DNA of 64,000 nucleotides from Plasmodium relictum (lineage: Eukaryota > Apicomplexa > Aconoidasida > Haemosporida > Plasmodiidae), in the NCBI RefSeq assembly GCF_900005765.1, contig NC_041685.1, positions 806,001 through 870,000 on the forward strand. The letters are read 5' to 3'. Of this stretch, positions 1-11,895 are shown piece after piece (position 1 is the stretch's first letter; each line of letters begins with the position of its first letter). Made by a program: the position numbers and the translations under genes. A model generated the notes under the pieces. The model saw nothing but the letters and a program-made list of their open reading frames with translations, did no database searches and was not told the DNA's origin.

Positions 1-471
1 TTTATATGGTCTTGTAATTATAATGAAATGGAGAATGTTTTAATAAATCCAGTAAAACAACCTGTTTATAGAAACAAAAGAAGTCATTATGATTTTATTG
101 AATCATTTAGATCATGCTTACACAGCTACATAAATACTCCAGATTGTTTTATAAGAAAATTAATTTGTCATATAAGGCAATTAATAAACATAAAAAATAG
201 CAATGAGCAAGATGATTTTTGGTTTTTTAACAAAATAAACTTAAATATTAATGACAACTCATATGATTTGGAGTCCTTTGATAATATATATTACACTGAT
301 TCTAGTTTATTAAATGAAATTTTTCTTTTATATAACAATAATATGCATATGAATAACTTAAGGTCAACGTACTTTTTAGATATAGAAGGAAATAAAGTTT
401 CTGATACATATTATAAAATATCATCTTTTATTTTGAATGAAAATAATTATAAAAATGTATTAACTAAATAA
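1..471 (+). CDS. LipL2: Lipoate-protein ligase (LipL2/LplA type), C-terminal part
   Basis: The reading frame is open from the first base, so this is the 3' end of a gene cut by the window edge; the first ATG (position 28) is internal. The segment KQPVYRNKRSHYDFI matches the conserved block of LplA/LIPT-type lipoate ligases (typically K-P-x-Y-R-x-x-R-x-H-x-D-F). In that family it lies after the catalytic core, whose lysine and RRxxGGG-like motif would be upstream of this window. The family attaches lipoate to acyl-carrier domains of 2-oxo-acid dehydrogenases and the glycine cleavage H protein; in Plasmodium the LipL enzymes act in the mitochondrion. The LipL2 assignment rests mainly on remembered gene order next to TrxR in P. 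falciparum. Nothing suggests a break; the stop is followed by a poly(A)-rich 3' region. Confidence 0.7.
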   Translation, partial: FIWSCNYNEMENVLINPVKQPVYRNKRSHYDFIESFRSCLHSYINTPDCFIRKLICHIRQLINIKNSNEQDDFWFFNKINLNINDNSYDLESFDNIYYTDSSLLNEIFLLYNNNMHMNNLRSTYFLDIEGNKVSDTYYKISSFILNENNYKNVLTK

Positions 472-1106
472 AATACAAAAAAAAAAAATTCGTTATTTTT
501 TATATGTAAACGTACTTTAAATATCTTTCTTATATAACTCTTCTTTTTTAAAGAAAATCATAAAATATTAAAAATAAATAATCACAATATAGTCACGCAT
601 GATTTAAATATTTTGCTTTTCTATAATTTTTTTTGGAAAAATTTCATTGCACTAAATATTCTTGAATGTGTACTTTTTATAATTTTAATATTTTTATAAT
701 TTTATTCACTAGTAATTTTTATTTGCATGAATTCTTTGGCATATAAACAATCTTGCTTTCTTATTAAATTGCTCAATTTACATATAAAAAATAAAGAAAA
801 TTAAAAACACTTCTATCTTTTTAAAATCAAAAAAAAAAAGAAAAGAAAAGATAGTGTATAGGCTCATGAATTTAAATATATTTTTTATAATTTATATTAA
901 TCACCAAGAAAATAGTATGTCTATTTTTTTAAATTGAAATATTTATTTGTTTTTATGAGTTTTTTGTATGTTTTTTTTTTTTTTTTTTTTTTATTTAATA
1001 TTTCTTGTATTGTTAAATATAATTATAAATTTATATTTAATTATATATATATACTCATTTTATATATTATATTTTTTTCTTATTATTAAAAATAACATTT
1101 AAAATA
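472..1106. other. Convergent intergenic region
   Basis: This 3'-to-3' spacer lies between the lipoate ligase (+) and CFAP298 (-). It is very AT-rich, with a T run near 971-992 and (TA)n near 1043. I see no supportable gene or RNA in it. Confidence 0.7.
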
Positions 1107-2415
1107 CTAAGGTTTCCATTTAATATTATTCAAATTTCCATGTAGCTGTTTTTGTAAACTTAATGGATTTGCCCATTCAGAATTTAAATAAGAATCGTCA
1201 TCATCTTCTTCGAATTCCTTTTCTTCCTTTTGCTTTTTATGGTAATAAGCTAACATGGCTTTATAAGTTTCACTATCAATTCTCATTTCTCTAACAGGTG
1301 GTCCTAATTTTTTTGGTTGTATTTTTACTATAATTTTTGTTTTTTCATTTTTCCCTATTATATTTTTTAAATATAATTCTTCTGATAATTCCTTTCCTGC
1401 CCACCATAAAGAAGTTTCATTGATTATAAATTCCTTGAAAAAAAAAAAAAAAAAAAAAAAAGACAAAACATTATAAAATAAATAACAATATTGTAATATG
1501 ATTTTCATGTTATAGTATATATATAATCTTTATAAATTTATATAATTTTATATTTTATTTATTACTAAGCTTTTTTTTTTTTTTTTTTTTGTTCTTACAT
1601 CATTAAAAAAGTTTTCTTTTTCTATTAATATTCTTGTTGGATCATAAGTAGGTAGTTTTTCCATTGAAGGATAACAAATGTTCAAGGCTTCTATTATTAA
1701 ATTTAAATATTCGTGTAATTTATCCATATTTACTAGTACATTTTGTTGAATCTATTAAAAATAAAAAAAATAAAAAATTATAAGAACTAAATAAAAATAT
1801 ATATATATGGAGAGCAACTGTCCGAATATAAATTAAAATATTTCTTTTTTGTTTTTACTTTTTCAATAGATAATTCCTTTTTTATATTATCAATTATAGC
1901 CTTCAATTTTATTGCACTATCACTTGGTGGTGGTATCCCAGTTCTAAAATTGTATTTGTCAGGATTAGTTGCTTCATTCCAATCATAAATATTTAATTTA
2001 GATACTTTTAATTCCTTTTTATTAATTTAATTAAAAATATTTAATTATGATATTTGTGTAATTTAAAAATTATTATATAACAATATATATTTTGTTCTAT
2101 TTAAAATGTACATATAAAATTGTAATAAAAGGAAAATTTAAAATAAAAAAAAATAGAATTGATTATCTTAAATGATATAAAACTGTTTTAGATAATTTTT
2201 TTTTTTACATCTTCTGATAGTCCTCTTAATTCTTCTGGCCTCATAGGGCCGTGATTTGCTAATTCTAACGATGCATCTACAAGTTTCAAAATTTTGCATC
2301 TCATATTGTGTATATTTACTAAATCTTCCTTTAAATTTTTAACCAAAACATTTACATTTGTCTCATATAAAAATTGATGATTATCTTCTACTGATTTTGC
2401 ATGTATTAAGACCAT
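1107..2415 (-). CDS. CFAP298: CFAP298 (C21orf59/Kurly) cilia and flagella associated protein, 4 exons
   Basis: Exons on the minus strand are 2415-2209, 2014-1859, 1751-1599 and 1433-1107, all joining in phase 0 at GT/AG sites, for 280 residues (human protein about 290). The product starts MVLIHAKS and contains TGIPPPSDSAIK, YPSMEKLPTYDPTR, ETSLWWAGKEL, KNEKTKIIVKIQPK and ends SEWANPLSLQ...NNIKWKP. These match, in order, the conserved blocks of CFAP298 (LWWAAKEL, GKNEKTKIIAKIQ, DDDAYLNSPWAD, IKWRP). In animals and algae CFAP298 is needed for axonemal dynein-arm assembly and ciliary motility. In Plasmodium the only axoneme is in the male gamete, so expression there is expected (inference). Intron 3 carries a long poly(T)/poly(A) tract. 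The first 25 residues of the longest ORF over the last exon are intronic and not part of the protein. Confidence 0.9.
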
Positions 2416-3363
2416 TTTAAAAAAAAATATATATATTTAGAATGAATATGAAAAAAAAAAAACTAAATATTATAAATATCTTTTTTATTACTTTTTTCTA
2501 TTAACTTTTAGTTATATTTATTCTTATAATACACTTTTTTTATTTTTTTTCTTTCATATAGTAATTATATCTATATTTTTATAATTTTAATTTACTTTTA
2601 TGATACATGCTTATTCTATATTTTTAAAATATTATTTTTACTTTTCTTCAATGCACACATGAAAATTATTATAAATTTTATTTATAGAAAAATATTTTTA
2701 ATTTAATTATGGAAAATCTATGTTAGTGTTTATGTTAGAACATTATATTTTATATACAGTGTTATTTCTAAAATAGCTTAATATCATTCTGAAATATAAG
2801 AATACTATGCTTTCAAAGAATAATTTTATAAACAAATTACTTTTTAAAATACAATGCCTTTTTTAATTTGGCATTTGAGTAAATAAAAAGTTTATTATTC
2901 TTTATTTTCAGATACATAAGAAAAAAAAAAGATATGCTAATAATATAATTTTTAATAAAATCACTTAAAAGAAATCAGACACATAAAAAATTATTATAAA
3001 TTTAATAGAAAGAATAAGTAATCTAATAATCAAATATATTTTCATTTCAAAAGAGAGTTTTAATAATTTTATATTTCTAATAACATAATTTTTTGTTTAC
3101 TTGAAAATTTTTCTTAAAAACATATATCTAAAAAAAAAATTTTTTTAAACTTAATCATATATTTTAGTGAAAGCTATATAATTTTAATGTAATAAAAATT
3201 ATACTCTAAATTTTTTAAATAATAAAAAAAATTAAAGTATTTTATAAACATATATATATATTCTGTAATAAAAAAAAAAAAATGAAAGTTACTATTTTAT
3301 TAAACATATAATCTAATTAAAAATAGTAAAAAAGAGTAAATTTTTTTTTTTTTTCTTTATATT
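2416..3363. other. Tandem intergenic region
   Basis: The spacer lies between the TrxR stop and the CFAP298 start, both on the minus strand, so it should hold the TrxR 3' UTR and the CFAP298 promoter. It is over 85% AT, with A- and T-runs. No further gene is seen. Confidence 0.65.
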
Positions 3364-5208
3364 TTAACCACATTTTCCACCACCACATCCACCTTTGGCT
3401 GCATAAGATAATCCAGATGATACAGTAATATATAAGTTCATAAAAGACTCGGCATCAGTTGGGTGTATACCAATGCAATTATCAAAATCTTTTTTTTTAA
3501 CTTTTAACTTTAAAGCCAATGCCATTCCTTGAGTTACTTCCCCTGCATTGGGACCAACATAATGGAATCCTATAACCACGTTATCTTCATTTTTTAAACA
3601 AACCAATTTAGCTAAGCAGGTACTAGATATATCCGTATCATATTCATCTTTCTGTAATTTATAATTCTTTTTTCTATGAACAGCTGATATTTCTAAATTA
3701 TTAAATTCTTGTAAAAATACCTCCACATTCGATTTACCGAATATTTCATATGCTTTTTCTTCTGAATATCCACATGAACCATATTCAATAGGAGTATAAA
3801 TTGCTGTTGGAATAAATGAATAATCCATCACTTCATCAGACTGCTTAAATAAACGTCTAGCTAAAATTTCTCCTGCTTTTATAGCTACAGGAGCTAATTC
3901 TGGAATATTTTCAGCAACGTCTCCAACAGCAAATATATTAGGTATATTCGTACAACTAAGATTATTTGTAATAATTTTATTATTATTTTTATTTATATTT
4001 ATGTTTAACCCTTCTAAATTCAAATCCTTTGTATCACCTTTTCTTCCAGTAGCATATAAAACAGTGTCATAGAAATCTGTTGTTTTATCACTAAATTCAA
4101 CCATTATTTGATTATTATATTTTGTTAACTTTTTTGGTAAAATTCCATTTAAAAATACAACTCCTTGCTCTTCCATGTACTTTTTAACTTTATTTGCACA
4201 TTGCTGATCAAAACCTCTCAAAACTATAGAACGTACAGAGACACTTACATCATATCCTAAGGAATTAAGAAATCCTGCGCACTCTAAAGCTACATAAGAT
4301 GCACCAACAACTAATGTTTTTCCTGGCTCTCTTTTTAATGAAAAAATATCATCTGATGTAATGCTCAATTCTTCAGCTCCTTCGACATCTTTTGGTATGT
4401 AAGGTCTACATCCAGTTGCAATTAAAATATATTTCCCACTAACAGTTTCTTCTTTTGATAGATCTCCTTTTAAGTAATATGATACTGTGTTTTCGCTTTT
4501 TAATTTAGCCATCCCATTTATATATTTAACTTTAGCAGATCTTAGACCAGTCATATAGCTAAAATTCAATGAGCGTATGTGAGAATTCACAGTAGTAACT
4601 AATTTATTCCAATCATGTCTTAAGTTATCAAATTTCCATCCATATTCATTAGAGTCCAAATTAAATAAACATCCCATATTTCCTGCATAGTGCATTAATT
4701 TCTTAGGAACACACCCAACATTTACACATGTTCCTCCAATACCCCATTTCGTTCCTTGGCTGCTTGGTTTAACATAATCCAATAATAAAACCTTTGCACC
4801 ATTTGCTGCAGCTTCTTTTGCTGAAGCCATTCCCCCAGGTCCTCCTCCAATAACTATATAATCATAATCGTAACTTTTTTCATTTACTCCATCTTTTTCA
4901 TGTGTCTGCTTATTTTTTAGAAAATTATCACTATTTACATTGACATACTCATACTTATTTTTTATGTCTTGATTGGTACACATTGTCTTTATGGAATTAA
5001 TTAAATTATTTTTTTTAAATAATATATTACTATCTAAAATTACTTTATTCTTATTAAGTTTATTGCTTACAATATTTATAAAATAATTTTTTTCAAAAGA
5101 AAGGATTTTATAACCAAAATTATTGCATATATTCCTTGTAAAATTATTTTGGTAATTTTGCGAGTATTTAATAGATAATTTTCTTAAGTTAATTAATGCA
5201 TTGTTCAT
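3364..5208 (-). CDS. TRXR: Thioredoxin reductase (high Mr, Plasmodium type)
   Basis: Single-exon 614-residue flavoenzyme that reduces thioredoxin with NADPH. FAD motif VIGGGPGGMASA is at about 118-130, the redox disulfide is GTCVNVGC (Cys161/Cys166), and the NADPH-side segment is GKTLVVGASYVALECAGF. The C-terminal His-Glu region is IHPTDAESFMN. The C-terminal tail is GCGGGKCG (Cys608/Cys613), the Plasmodium signature that replaces the selenocysteine tail of animal enzymes. Residues 1-75 form a basic, Asn/Lys/Ile-rich leader. Met76 (MCTNQ) aligns with the internal start used for the cytosolic form in P. falciparum, whose long form is mitochondrial, so two products from one gene are likely here too (inference). 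Its substrate thioredoxin family is represented at 61.4 kb. Confidence 0.97.
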   Translation of the reverse strand: MNNALINLRKLSIKYSQNYQNNFTRNICNNFGYKILSFEKNYFINIVSNKLNKNKVILDSNILFKKNNLINSIKTMCTNQDIKNKYEYVNVNSDNFLKNKQTHEKDGVNEKSYDYDYIVIGGGPGGMASAKEAAANGAKVLLLDYVKPSSQGTKWGIGGTCVNVGCVPKKLMHYAGNMGCLFNLDSNEYGWKFDNLRHDWNKLVTTVNSHIRSLNFSYMTGLRSAKVKYINGMAKLKSENTVSYYLKGDLSKEETVSGKYILIATGCRPYIPKDVEGAEELSITSDDIFSLKREPGKTLVVGASYVALECAGFLNSLGYDVSVSVRSIVLRGFDQQCANKVKKYMEEQGVVFLNGILPKKLTKYNNQIMVEFSDKTTDFYDTVLYATGRKGDTKDLNLEGLNININKNNNKIITNNLSCTNIPNIFAVGDVAENIPELAPVAIKAGEILARRLFKQSDEVMDYSFIPTAIYTPIEYGSCGYSEEKAYEIFGKSNVEVFLQEFNNLEISAVHRKKNYKLQKDEYDTDISSTCLAKLVCLKNEDNVVIGFHYVGPNAGEVTQGMALALKLKVKKKDFDNCIGIHPTDAESFMNLYITVSSGLSYAAKGGCGGGKCG

Positions 5209-6559
5209 AATTTTTTTTACACTTGAAATGAAGACTAAAAAATGTGAAATTCTAAATATATATATTATTAAAAAAAATGTAAATATGTTATAGATTTTAT
5301 ATATAAATATATTTTCTACTATTAATTTTTATTATTTTCTCCAATTTTTAATATTTTATTCTTTTAGTTTTTTTTATATGTTTTCTCTATTTTTGGTATT
5401 CATTAATTTTTTTTTTTCTTTCGCTTTTTCTCTTTTTTTTTTTTTTTTGCTTTTGCTATATATTTAAAAAATTTTAATATTCTTTATGCTTAAAAAATTG
5501 TTCTTTTATTATCATCCTATTTTTAATTATTTTTAATTGTTGAAAAAGTATAAAAAAAAAATTCTATTATGTATGTTTATTTATTAAATCATTATAAATT
5601 TAATTATATCACTTTTTTTTTTTTTTATAGGAAAATAATTTATAAATTTTTTTAATTTTATTTTTCCTTCAAATACAACATAAAAAATATATAATATGAG
5701 AAGAAGATAAATTTGTTATTTTTAAAGTTCATTTATGATATTATTATAAAAAAAAATTTCTTTTTACAACTTGTATTTTAAATATAGATATGATAAATGT
5801 AAAATAAATAAATAAAAGGCACATTTATTGGAAAGAAGTATTTTTTATAAAGTGTATTGGCATATGTTATTTTATAAATTCTTTTTATTATTTTTATGAC
5901 CATTTATAGTTTTAGATATCAAATCCCCAAGATGTGTAGATTTTTTTTTAAGTTATATGCTTATTTTTTTTTAATATATTCAATTAAATAATTTCTTTGT
6001 TAAGCAAAATAATATATCTAATACTTAAATTTATTCTAAAAAACAAATTTACTGTAAGGCCTAAATACTTCTTGATATTTAAAAGTTAAATTCATCAATA
6101 CATCAATGACAAATTTTATATAAAACATATTAAGTATTAAAAATTTAAAAATAGGTTTGGTTTAAAGCCAAAAAAAAAAAAAAAAAAGAAAATGAATTAT
6201 AGTTATTTAAAGAAATGCTATTGAATAAACAATAATAAATCATGAAAACTGTTTAAAAATTTAAAAAAAATAAAAAGCATTAACCTAATTATATTGACAA
6301 ATGACATATTAAAAAAAAAAAAAAAAATTAAATATATATGTATAAATTTATTTAATTTAACATATATTATTTTTACTTTTATTCTTATTCTTATTTTTAA
6401 TTTTTATTTTTTATTTCTTATTTTTACTTTTATTTTTAATTTTTAAAATTTTTTATAATTAATTTATCATTTAAGCCAATATCTTTTAATATTAAACAAT
6501 TTTTTCTCTTTTTTTTTTCTTTTTTCTTTTTTCTTTTTTCTTTTTTCTTTTTTCTTTTT

Positions 6560-6610
<51 letters not shown>

Positions 6611-7322
6611 CTTTTTTTTTATTAAAATAAAGAATATTAAATTTTTTTTTTTTTTATAACTTCAATAAATAAAAATATAATATATAAAGAAATAAAAATA
6701 TGCCTTTTTTCTTTTAATGTTTAATAATATAATATATAAATAAAATGAAAAAAAAAAGGAAAATAGGAAAAACGTAATATTTAATAATAAATAATTAAAA
6801 AAATATATTAATGCAAAAATAATTTTATTACTTCAAAATTCACAGAATACATATTCATATACAAAATGAAATATTATATATATTTTTCGTTATTTTAAAT
6901 TTATGTAGAAAAAAAAAAAAAAAAAAAAATCATTTACGTAAAACATAAATAAAAAAAATTGAAAACAATAACGCATATTTCTATTTTCTGTATAATATGT
7001 CAACGCATAATATTTGTATTTAAATAAGAAAATTCTAATAACAATAATGAAGAAGAATATGCATTTAAATTATAAAACTCAAATCTAGAAAAATATTTAA
7101 AGAAAAAAATTTAGACATATATTTATGAAATCTTTAATGGAATAGAAAATATTAAAATTAAGTGATATTTTTTATTTTTATTTATTTTATTTTATTTATT
7201 TTTTTTTAAAGTACTAAATAGATTTTGCATACTTAAAAAAAAAAAAAAAATGTAAAAATATTATATATATAAAAAAAAAAACAGTAAAAAAAAAATTATG
7301 CATAAATGCTGGTATCACTAAT
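5209..7322. other. Tandem intergenic region with poly-pyrimidine tract
   Basis: This holds the presumptive TrxR promoter (adjacent to 5208) and the 3' flank of the PABP2 gene. It consists of A/T runs, with an ordered heptamer/poly(T) tract at about 6519-6611. No ORF with coding-like composition is seen. Confidence 0.6.
6519..6611 (+). repeat. (CTTTTTT)7 array followed by T49
   Basis: Cytosines occur at 6519, 6526, 6533, 6540, 6547, 6554 and 6561, exactly seven bases apart. They are followed by an uninterrupted T run to 6610 and a final C at 6611. The strict period makes this a heptamer microsatellite grading into a homopolymer. Confidence 0.9.
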
Positions 7323-8346
7323 TTAAGCCCTTTCATATGGATTCGTAATAATTTTTTTATAAACACCTCTTCCTCTATAAAAGGGTCTAAATGTAGGTTG
7401 CCTAAGTCTAAAAAAAGAATTTAGAAAAACATATATATTATTTGGTTCTTTAGTATAATTTAAAATTATAAAATAAGACTAATATAATTTTATTTATTTC
7501 TTTTTAACTGATTTTATATATATATATACCTTCCTCTTGTATTTAAAGTAGTTTTCATTGCTCGGCCTCTATATGCATTAATTTTAGGACGATTAAATCC
7601 TGGTATATTTCTTCTCTTACTACAAACCTGCAATTAAAAAAAAAAAATTTTTGTTTTTTAAATTGCTAATTATATATATACTATATATTAAAATTAATTT
7701 ATTATTCATTTATGATTGAACTTATATATATATATATACCTTAATTTGCCTTTTTTTGAAAAATGATTCAGATAAAGATAAGGCTGTTCGAACAGAGGAT
7801 GCGTCAGCAAATTCAATGTATGCATATCTGTTAAAAAAAAATATACACATAATTTCTATATATGTTTCTTTAAATAATTAATAAAAAATAAAAATGTAAA
7901 AAATTATTTAACCCTTTAGAATGACCAGTATTTTTATTAACTAAAATTGTTACTCTATTTATTAAACCACATTCTGAAAATAATGATTGTAGCTCTTCAG
8001 GCTGTGTCGAATAATCAACCTATTTAAATATAAAAGATAAAAATATATAAATAAAATAAATGAATTAATAAAAAATATTAGTGAAATAAGCAAAATTTAA
8101 ATACATATATAAATATTTAAAAACACATTATTAATTGAAAATAACTAAAATAAATAACTTAATTTAATTTTTAGTATCGTTTACATTTCCAACAAAAATT
8201 GATCTGTTGTTTATTTCTTCTTGTTCCATTTCATGAGAGTCAAGAGCCGAGTTTTGATTCATCTGCATCTCAGCACCTTCATTCATCATCTTCAATAAAT
8301 AAAAAAGAAAATAATACAAAATAATATTTTAATTAATAAATAAATA

Positions 8347-8390
<44 letters not shown>

Positions 8391-8770
8391 TTTAAATAGT
8401 CATTAAAAAATAAAATAATAATATATAGTATAAATAAAAACCAAATAATATACTAAAGAATATTAAGAAGCACTATTTTGTACAAATAAATATAGTAATA
8501 TACCCAAGGAGAATATGAAATATACCAAAATAAGAAAAAAAAAAAAAGAAGAAAAAAAGCGAATTACGTGAAAATGTAGTAGTAATTTATACATATTTAA
8601 TTAAAGTAATAAAAAAAATAAATAGTTTCAAAATTTCGTATTACTTTTAATTTTTGTAGATCACTAAATTCTTTGTCAATGTTATTAATATCATCAACTT
8701 GAACTTTAAAACTTCCTCCCTCATTTTTACCTTTTTCAGTATTCATTTGCTCTATATTTATTTGTTCCAT
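7323..8770 (-). CDS. PABP2: Nuclear poly(A)-binding protein 2 (PABPN1-like), single RRM, 6 exons
   Basis: Minus-strand exons are 8770-8645, 8289-8185, 8019-7913, 7827-7740, 7627-7530 and 7407-7323, giving 202 residues. An acidic N-terminal half ([19 protein letters not shown]) precedes one RRM starting with RNP2 IFVGNV and containing RNP1 GYAYIEF, then an Arg-rich tail ([28 protein letters not shown]). This is the architecture of PABPN1/PABP2, which binds nuclear poly(A) and sets tail length. The phrases [14 protein letters not shown] and [11 protein letters not shown] match the family closely. The exon 3/4 junction splits the Gly of GYAY. The exon 3 donor is GTTAAA, weaker than usual. Intron 1 is long and AT-rich; intron 2 ends in a T-poor stretch. 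No frameshift is seen. It is the next gene after TrxR on the same strand. Confidence 0.9.
8350..8382. repeat. (TA)n microsatellite in PABP2 intron 1
   Basis: An uninterrupted alternating AT tract of about 33 bases lies inside the first intron. Confidence 0.9.
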
Positions 8771-9126
8771 TTTATTATTAAAATATTATATAAATGAAAA
8801 ATTTATATTTTTATACATATATATATAGAAAATATATAAATAAAAATTATTTTATGAAATATAATTCAAAATGTATAAAGAAAAAAATAAAGCTATTCAG
8901 TGTTAATTGTGCGTAATTAATTTTTTTTTTTTTTTCATAATTATATAAATTAAAAAAAAAAAAAATTATAAAATAGAAGTATTTTGAAATAAAATAAAAA
9001 TATTCATATATATTTATAGTAAATTTTAAAACAAAAAAAGAAAAAAAAAAATAATTTAAAATATATTTATTTTTATATTTAAAAAAAAAATTTATGCCGT
9101 ACAAAAAAAAAAAAAAAAAAAAAATA

Positions 9127-9169
<43 letters not shown>

Positions 9170-11895
9170 GATATATATATAATTAATATTGATATGCATA
9201 TATATATATGTATTTTAATTTTTTTTATTTCTTGGAAAAAAAATTTATATTTTCATGAGGGTTATTAAATTATAAATTTAAAATACTTTTTATAACTTTT
9301 TATTAGAAAATTTATTTTTGAACAAAAAAATTTTGATAAATTTCAAATGAACCTTTTATATATATATACGAATTAATGCATTACTTTTTTTTCTATTAGA
9401 TGGTTCATTGCTTTTCTCATATAAAAGTATCATTTGCTTATTTACTTTCTGTAACTTTTATATTTCTTTTCATAAAAATTAAATAGAAAGAAAAAACTAA
9501 ATCTCTTCAAATCAAAATTATACATATATATATATATATATATATACATAATTTTTTTTTAATTTTATGTAGCAGTATAAGTGTACTTAAGTATTTTTGG
9601 GATAAATTGCTTTCGTGTGTATATATTTATTAACTATATGTTTAAAGCTATAAATTTAGAGAAGTTATTCATCAAATGCTTGTATATAATTATTTTAGTT
9701 TTTACAAATTAATAAGTAATATAATAGAGCACTATTTCATCCCTTTCCCCTTTTAAATATGTTGCTTTATTTTTAAAATATAAGCTTCGTTGATAAAGTA
9801 ATTTTAAATTAATACATTTTATGTTTCTATTATAATTAATAAATTGTTTTAAATTATTTTGTTAAAATTACTATAGTAATTATAGATTTAAAAAAATTAC
9901 AAATAAAAATATTTGTATTAGTATTTTTATTTACATTTATACTTTTTATTTATTACGAAAACAAAAACAATACTCATATTATAAGAAACCTATATAAAAT
10001 ATATAGTAATAATCGAAAAGAAAAAAAAAAAAAAGTAAATAATATTAATAAGCTTTTAGATATTTCCCTTTTTTCGGTAGCATTTAAATTGTTTAAAATT
10101 AAATAATTGAAATTCTTAACGATGAATTTTAATTTTCTTTTGCATACAATTTTGAAAATATAAAATGGTATTTCCTTAATCATTTGTTAGAGAGTAAAAA
10201 AGGAAAAGTAATATTTATATTATTTTATATAAATATGTCATTTTTTAATTTGTTTTAGTTTTCTTTTTTTCTAATAAGTTAAAACCAAAATTAGAAAAGG
10301 CACTAAGCAATATGCTAAATATTTTAAAGTTCTTAATAGAATATAAAACATATATTAGAATTTGAATAGACATTTAAAATAAAGAATAATTTCACATAAT
10401 AAACATTTTTTTTAATATCTATATATGGGCAAGCTACACATTTTGTAAATATATGTTTGATTTAAAATATACAAAATCAAAGTAAAATACTTTTCTTAAT
10501 GGAAATAAATTAATATTTATTAGTACTTTTTAATAGTACAATTATAAAATAATCCAGAATGAATAATAAGTGAGTAATAATTTAACTAAAATACTTCCTT
10601 GATACGATATTCTTTAAAGCGTTTTTTTATCATATTATTTTCCTTTTAAAATTAAAAAAAAAAATACATATATATATATATATATATAATAATTTAATAA
10701 CAACGTTTTTTGATTTAAAAACACGGTATTTATAAAGAAGTAAAAAATATTTATAGCATTTAAAAAATATAAGGGAAATTTTAAAAATTACTGCAAAATT
10801 TTTTATAAAAATTTAATTTTAATTGAACTAAAATAAATTAAAATATTAAAAAATGAGAAAATTTACAAAATAATTTATATCACTTATATAAAAAATATAT
10901 ATTTTTAAATTCGAACTAATGTAATAATAATATCGACATATTTTTTCGTCTTTTCTTTTTATTGTTACGAAAAATTAAATTACCATTGAAAATATTTCAA
11001 ATAAAAAGTAATAAGAAATTAAAATTTAAATAAAAAAAAAATTTTATCGTTTGTATTACATAATATTTTTACTCTATTTATATACCATATTATACTGCAA
11101 AATTGTAAAATAAATTTAAAATTCAATATTAATATTTAAATTTTTTAAAAGTTATTATTATTTTTTATTTTATGTTATTGAAAAAGTGTCTATTAGTTAA
11201 AATTTATCAAATTTCTTATCATATCCTTATTAATATTCATTACACCATTATTTTTTTTTTTTATTTTAATAAGATTTCTTTTTATTTAATAAATATTATT
11301 TATTATTCACATTTTTTATAATATTAATTCTTTTTTAAACATTATTTTTCTTCTCCGCTTATATCCAATGTGTGAAAATATTTAATTTTCGCAGAATTTT
11401 GAAAAACTTTAAAATTTTGTTTCTTTTTATTCTTTTTTTTTTTTTATTAATTTCCAAAAAAAATTTTTTTTCACTTCACTTTTTTGTTATTAATATTATA
11501 GATTTTTCAAGTGTTGCAAAAGCAAAATGTATTATATATATATATATATAATAAAGATATGTTGTATAATTTTAAAAATATTTCTGTTTAAATGTTTATA
11601 AATAAAGCAATACATGATATAACAAATTTTTTATCAACATACAGAAATATTTATGAAAATGAGTTATATTTATTTTCATTAAATACATCAATGTTCTTTT
11701 TTTTTTTTTCATTTTTATTAAGTTATTTATTTTTTTTTTTTTTTTTGTTAATTTTATTGATCATTCAATTATATGTAAAATTTATAGTATTCAAATAAAA
11801 ATAAATTACTTTCCCTTTTTTCTTTATATTAAATTTCTTTTTCATTTTAAAAAATTATCATAATTAAATTAAGTTTACATACATGATAATATACG
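8771..11895. other. Divergent intergenic region, about 3.1 kb
   Basis: This 5'-to-5' region between PABP2 (-) and the patatin lipase (+) should hold both promoters. It has a (TA)n tract at 9133-9165, further (TA)n at about 9524-9545, 10670-10688 and 11531-11550, and many A/T runs. A 68-residue upstream ORF (11592-11798) is discussed under findings. No RNA gene is recognised. Confidence 0.6.
9133..9165. repeat. (TA)n microsatellite
   Basis: An alternating TA tract of about 33 bases lies in the divergent promoter region upstream of PABP2. Confidence 0.85.

Noticed and set aside
9974-10183. 69-codon minus ORF
   Set aside because: AT-noise composition in a divergent promoter, with no supporting exon.
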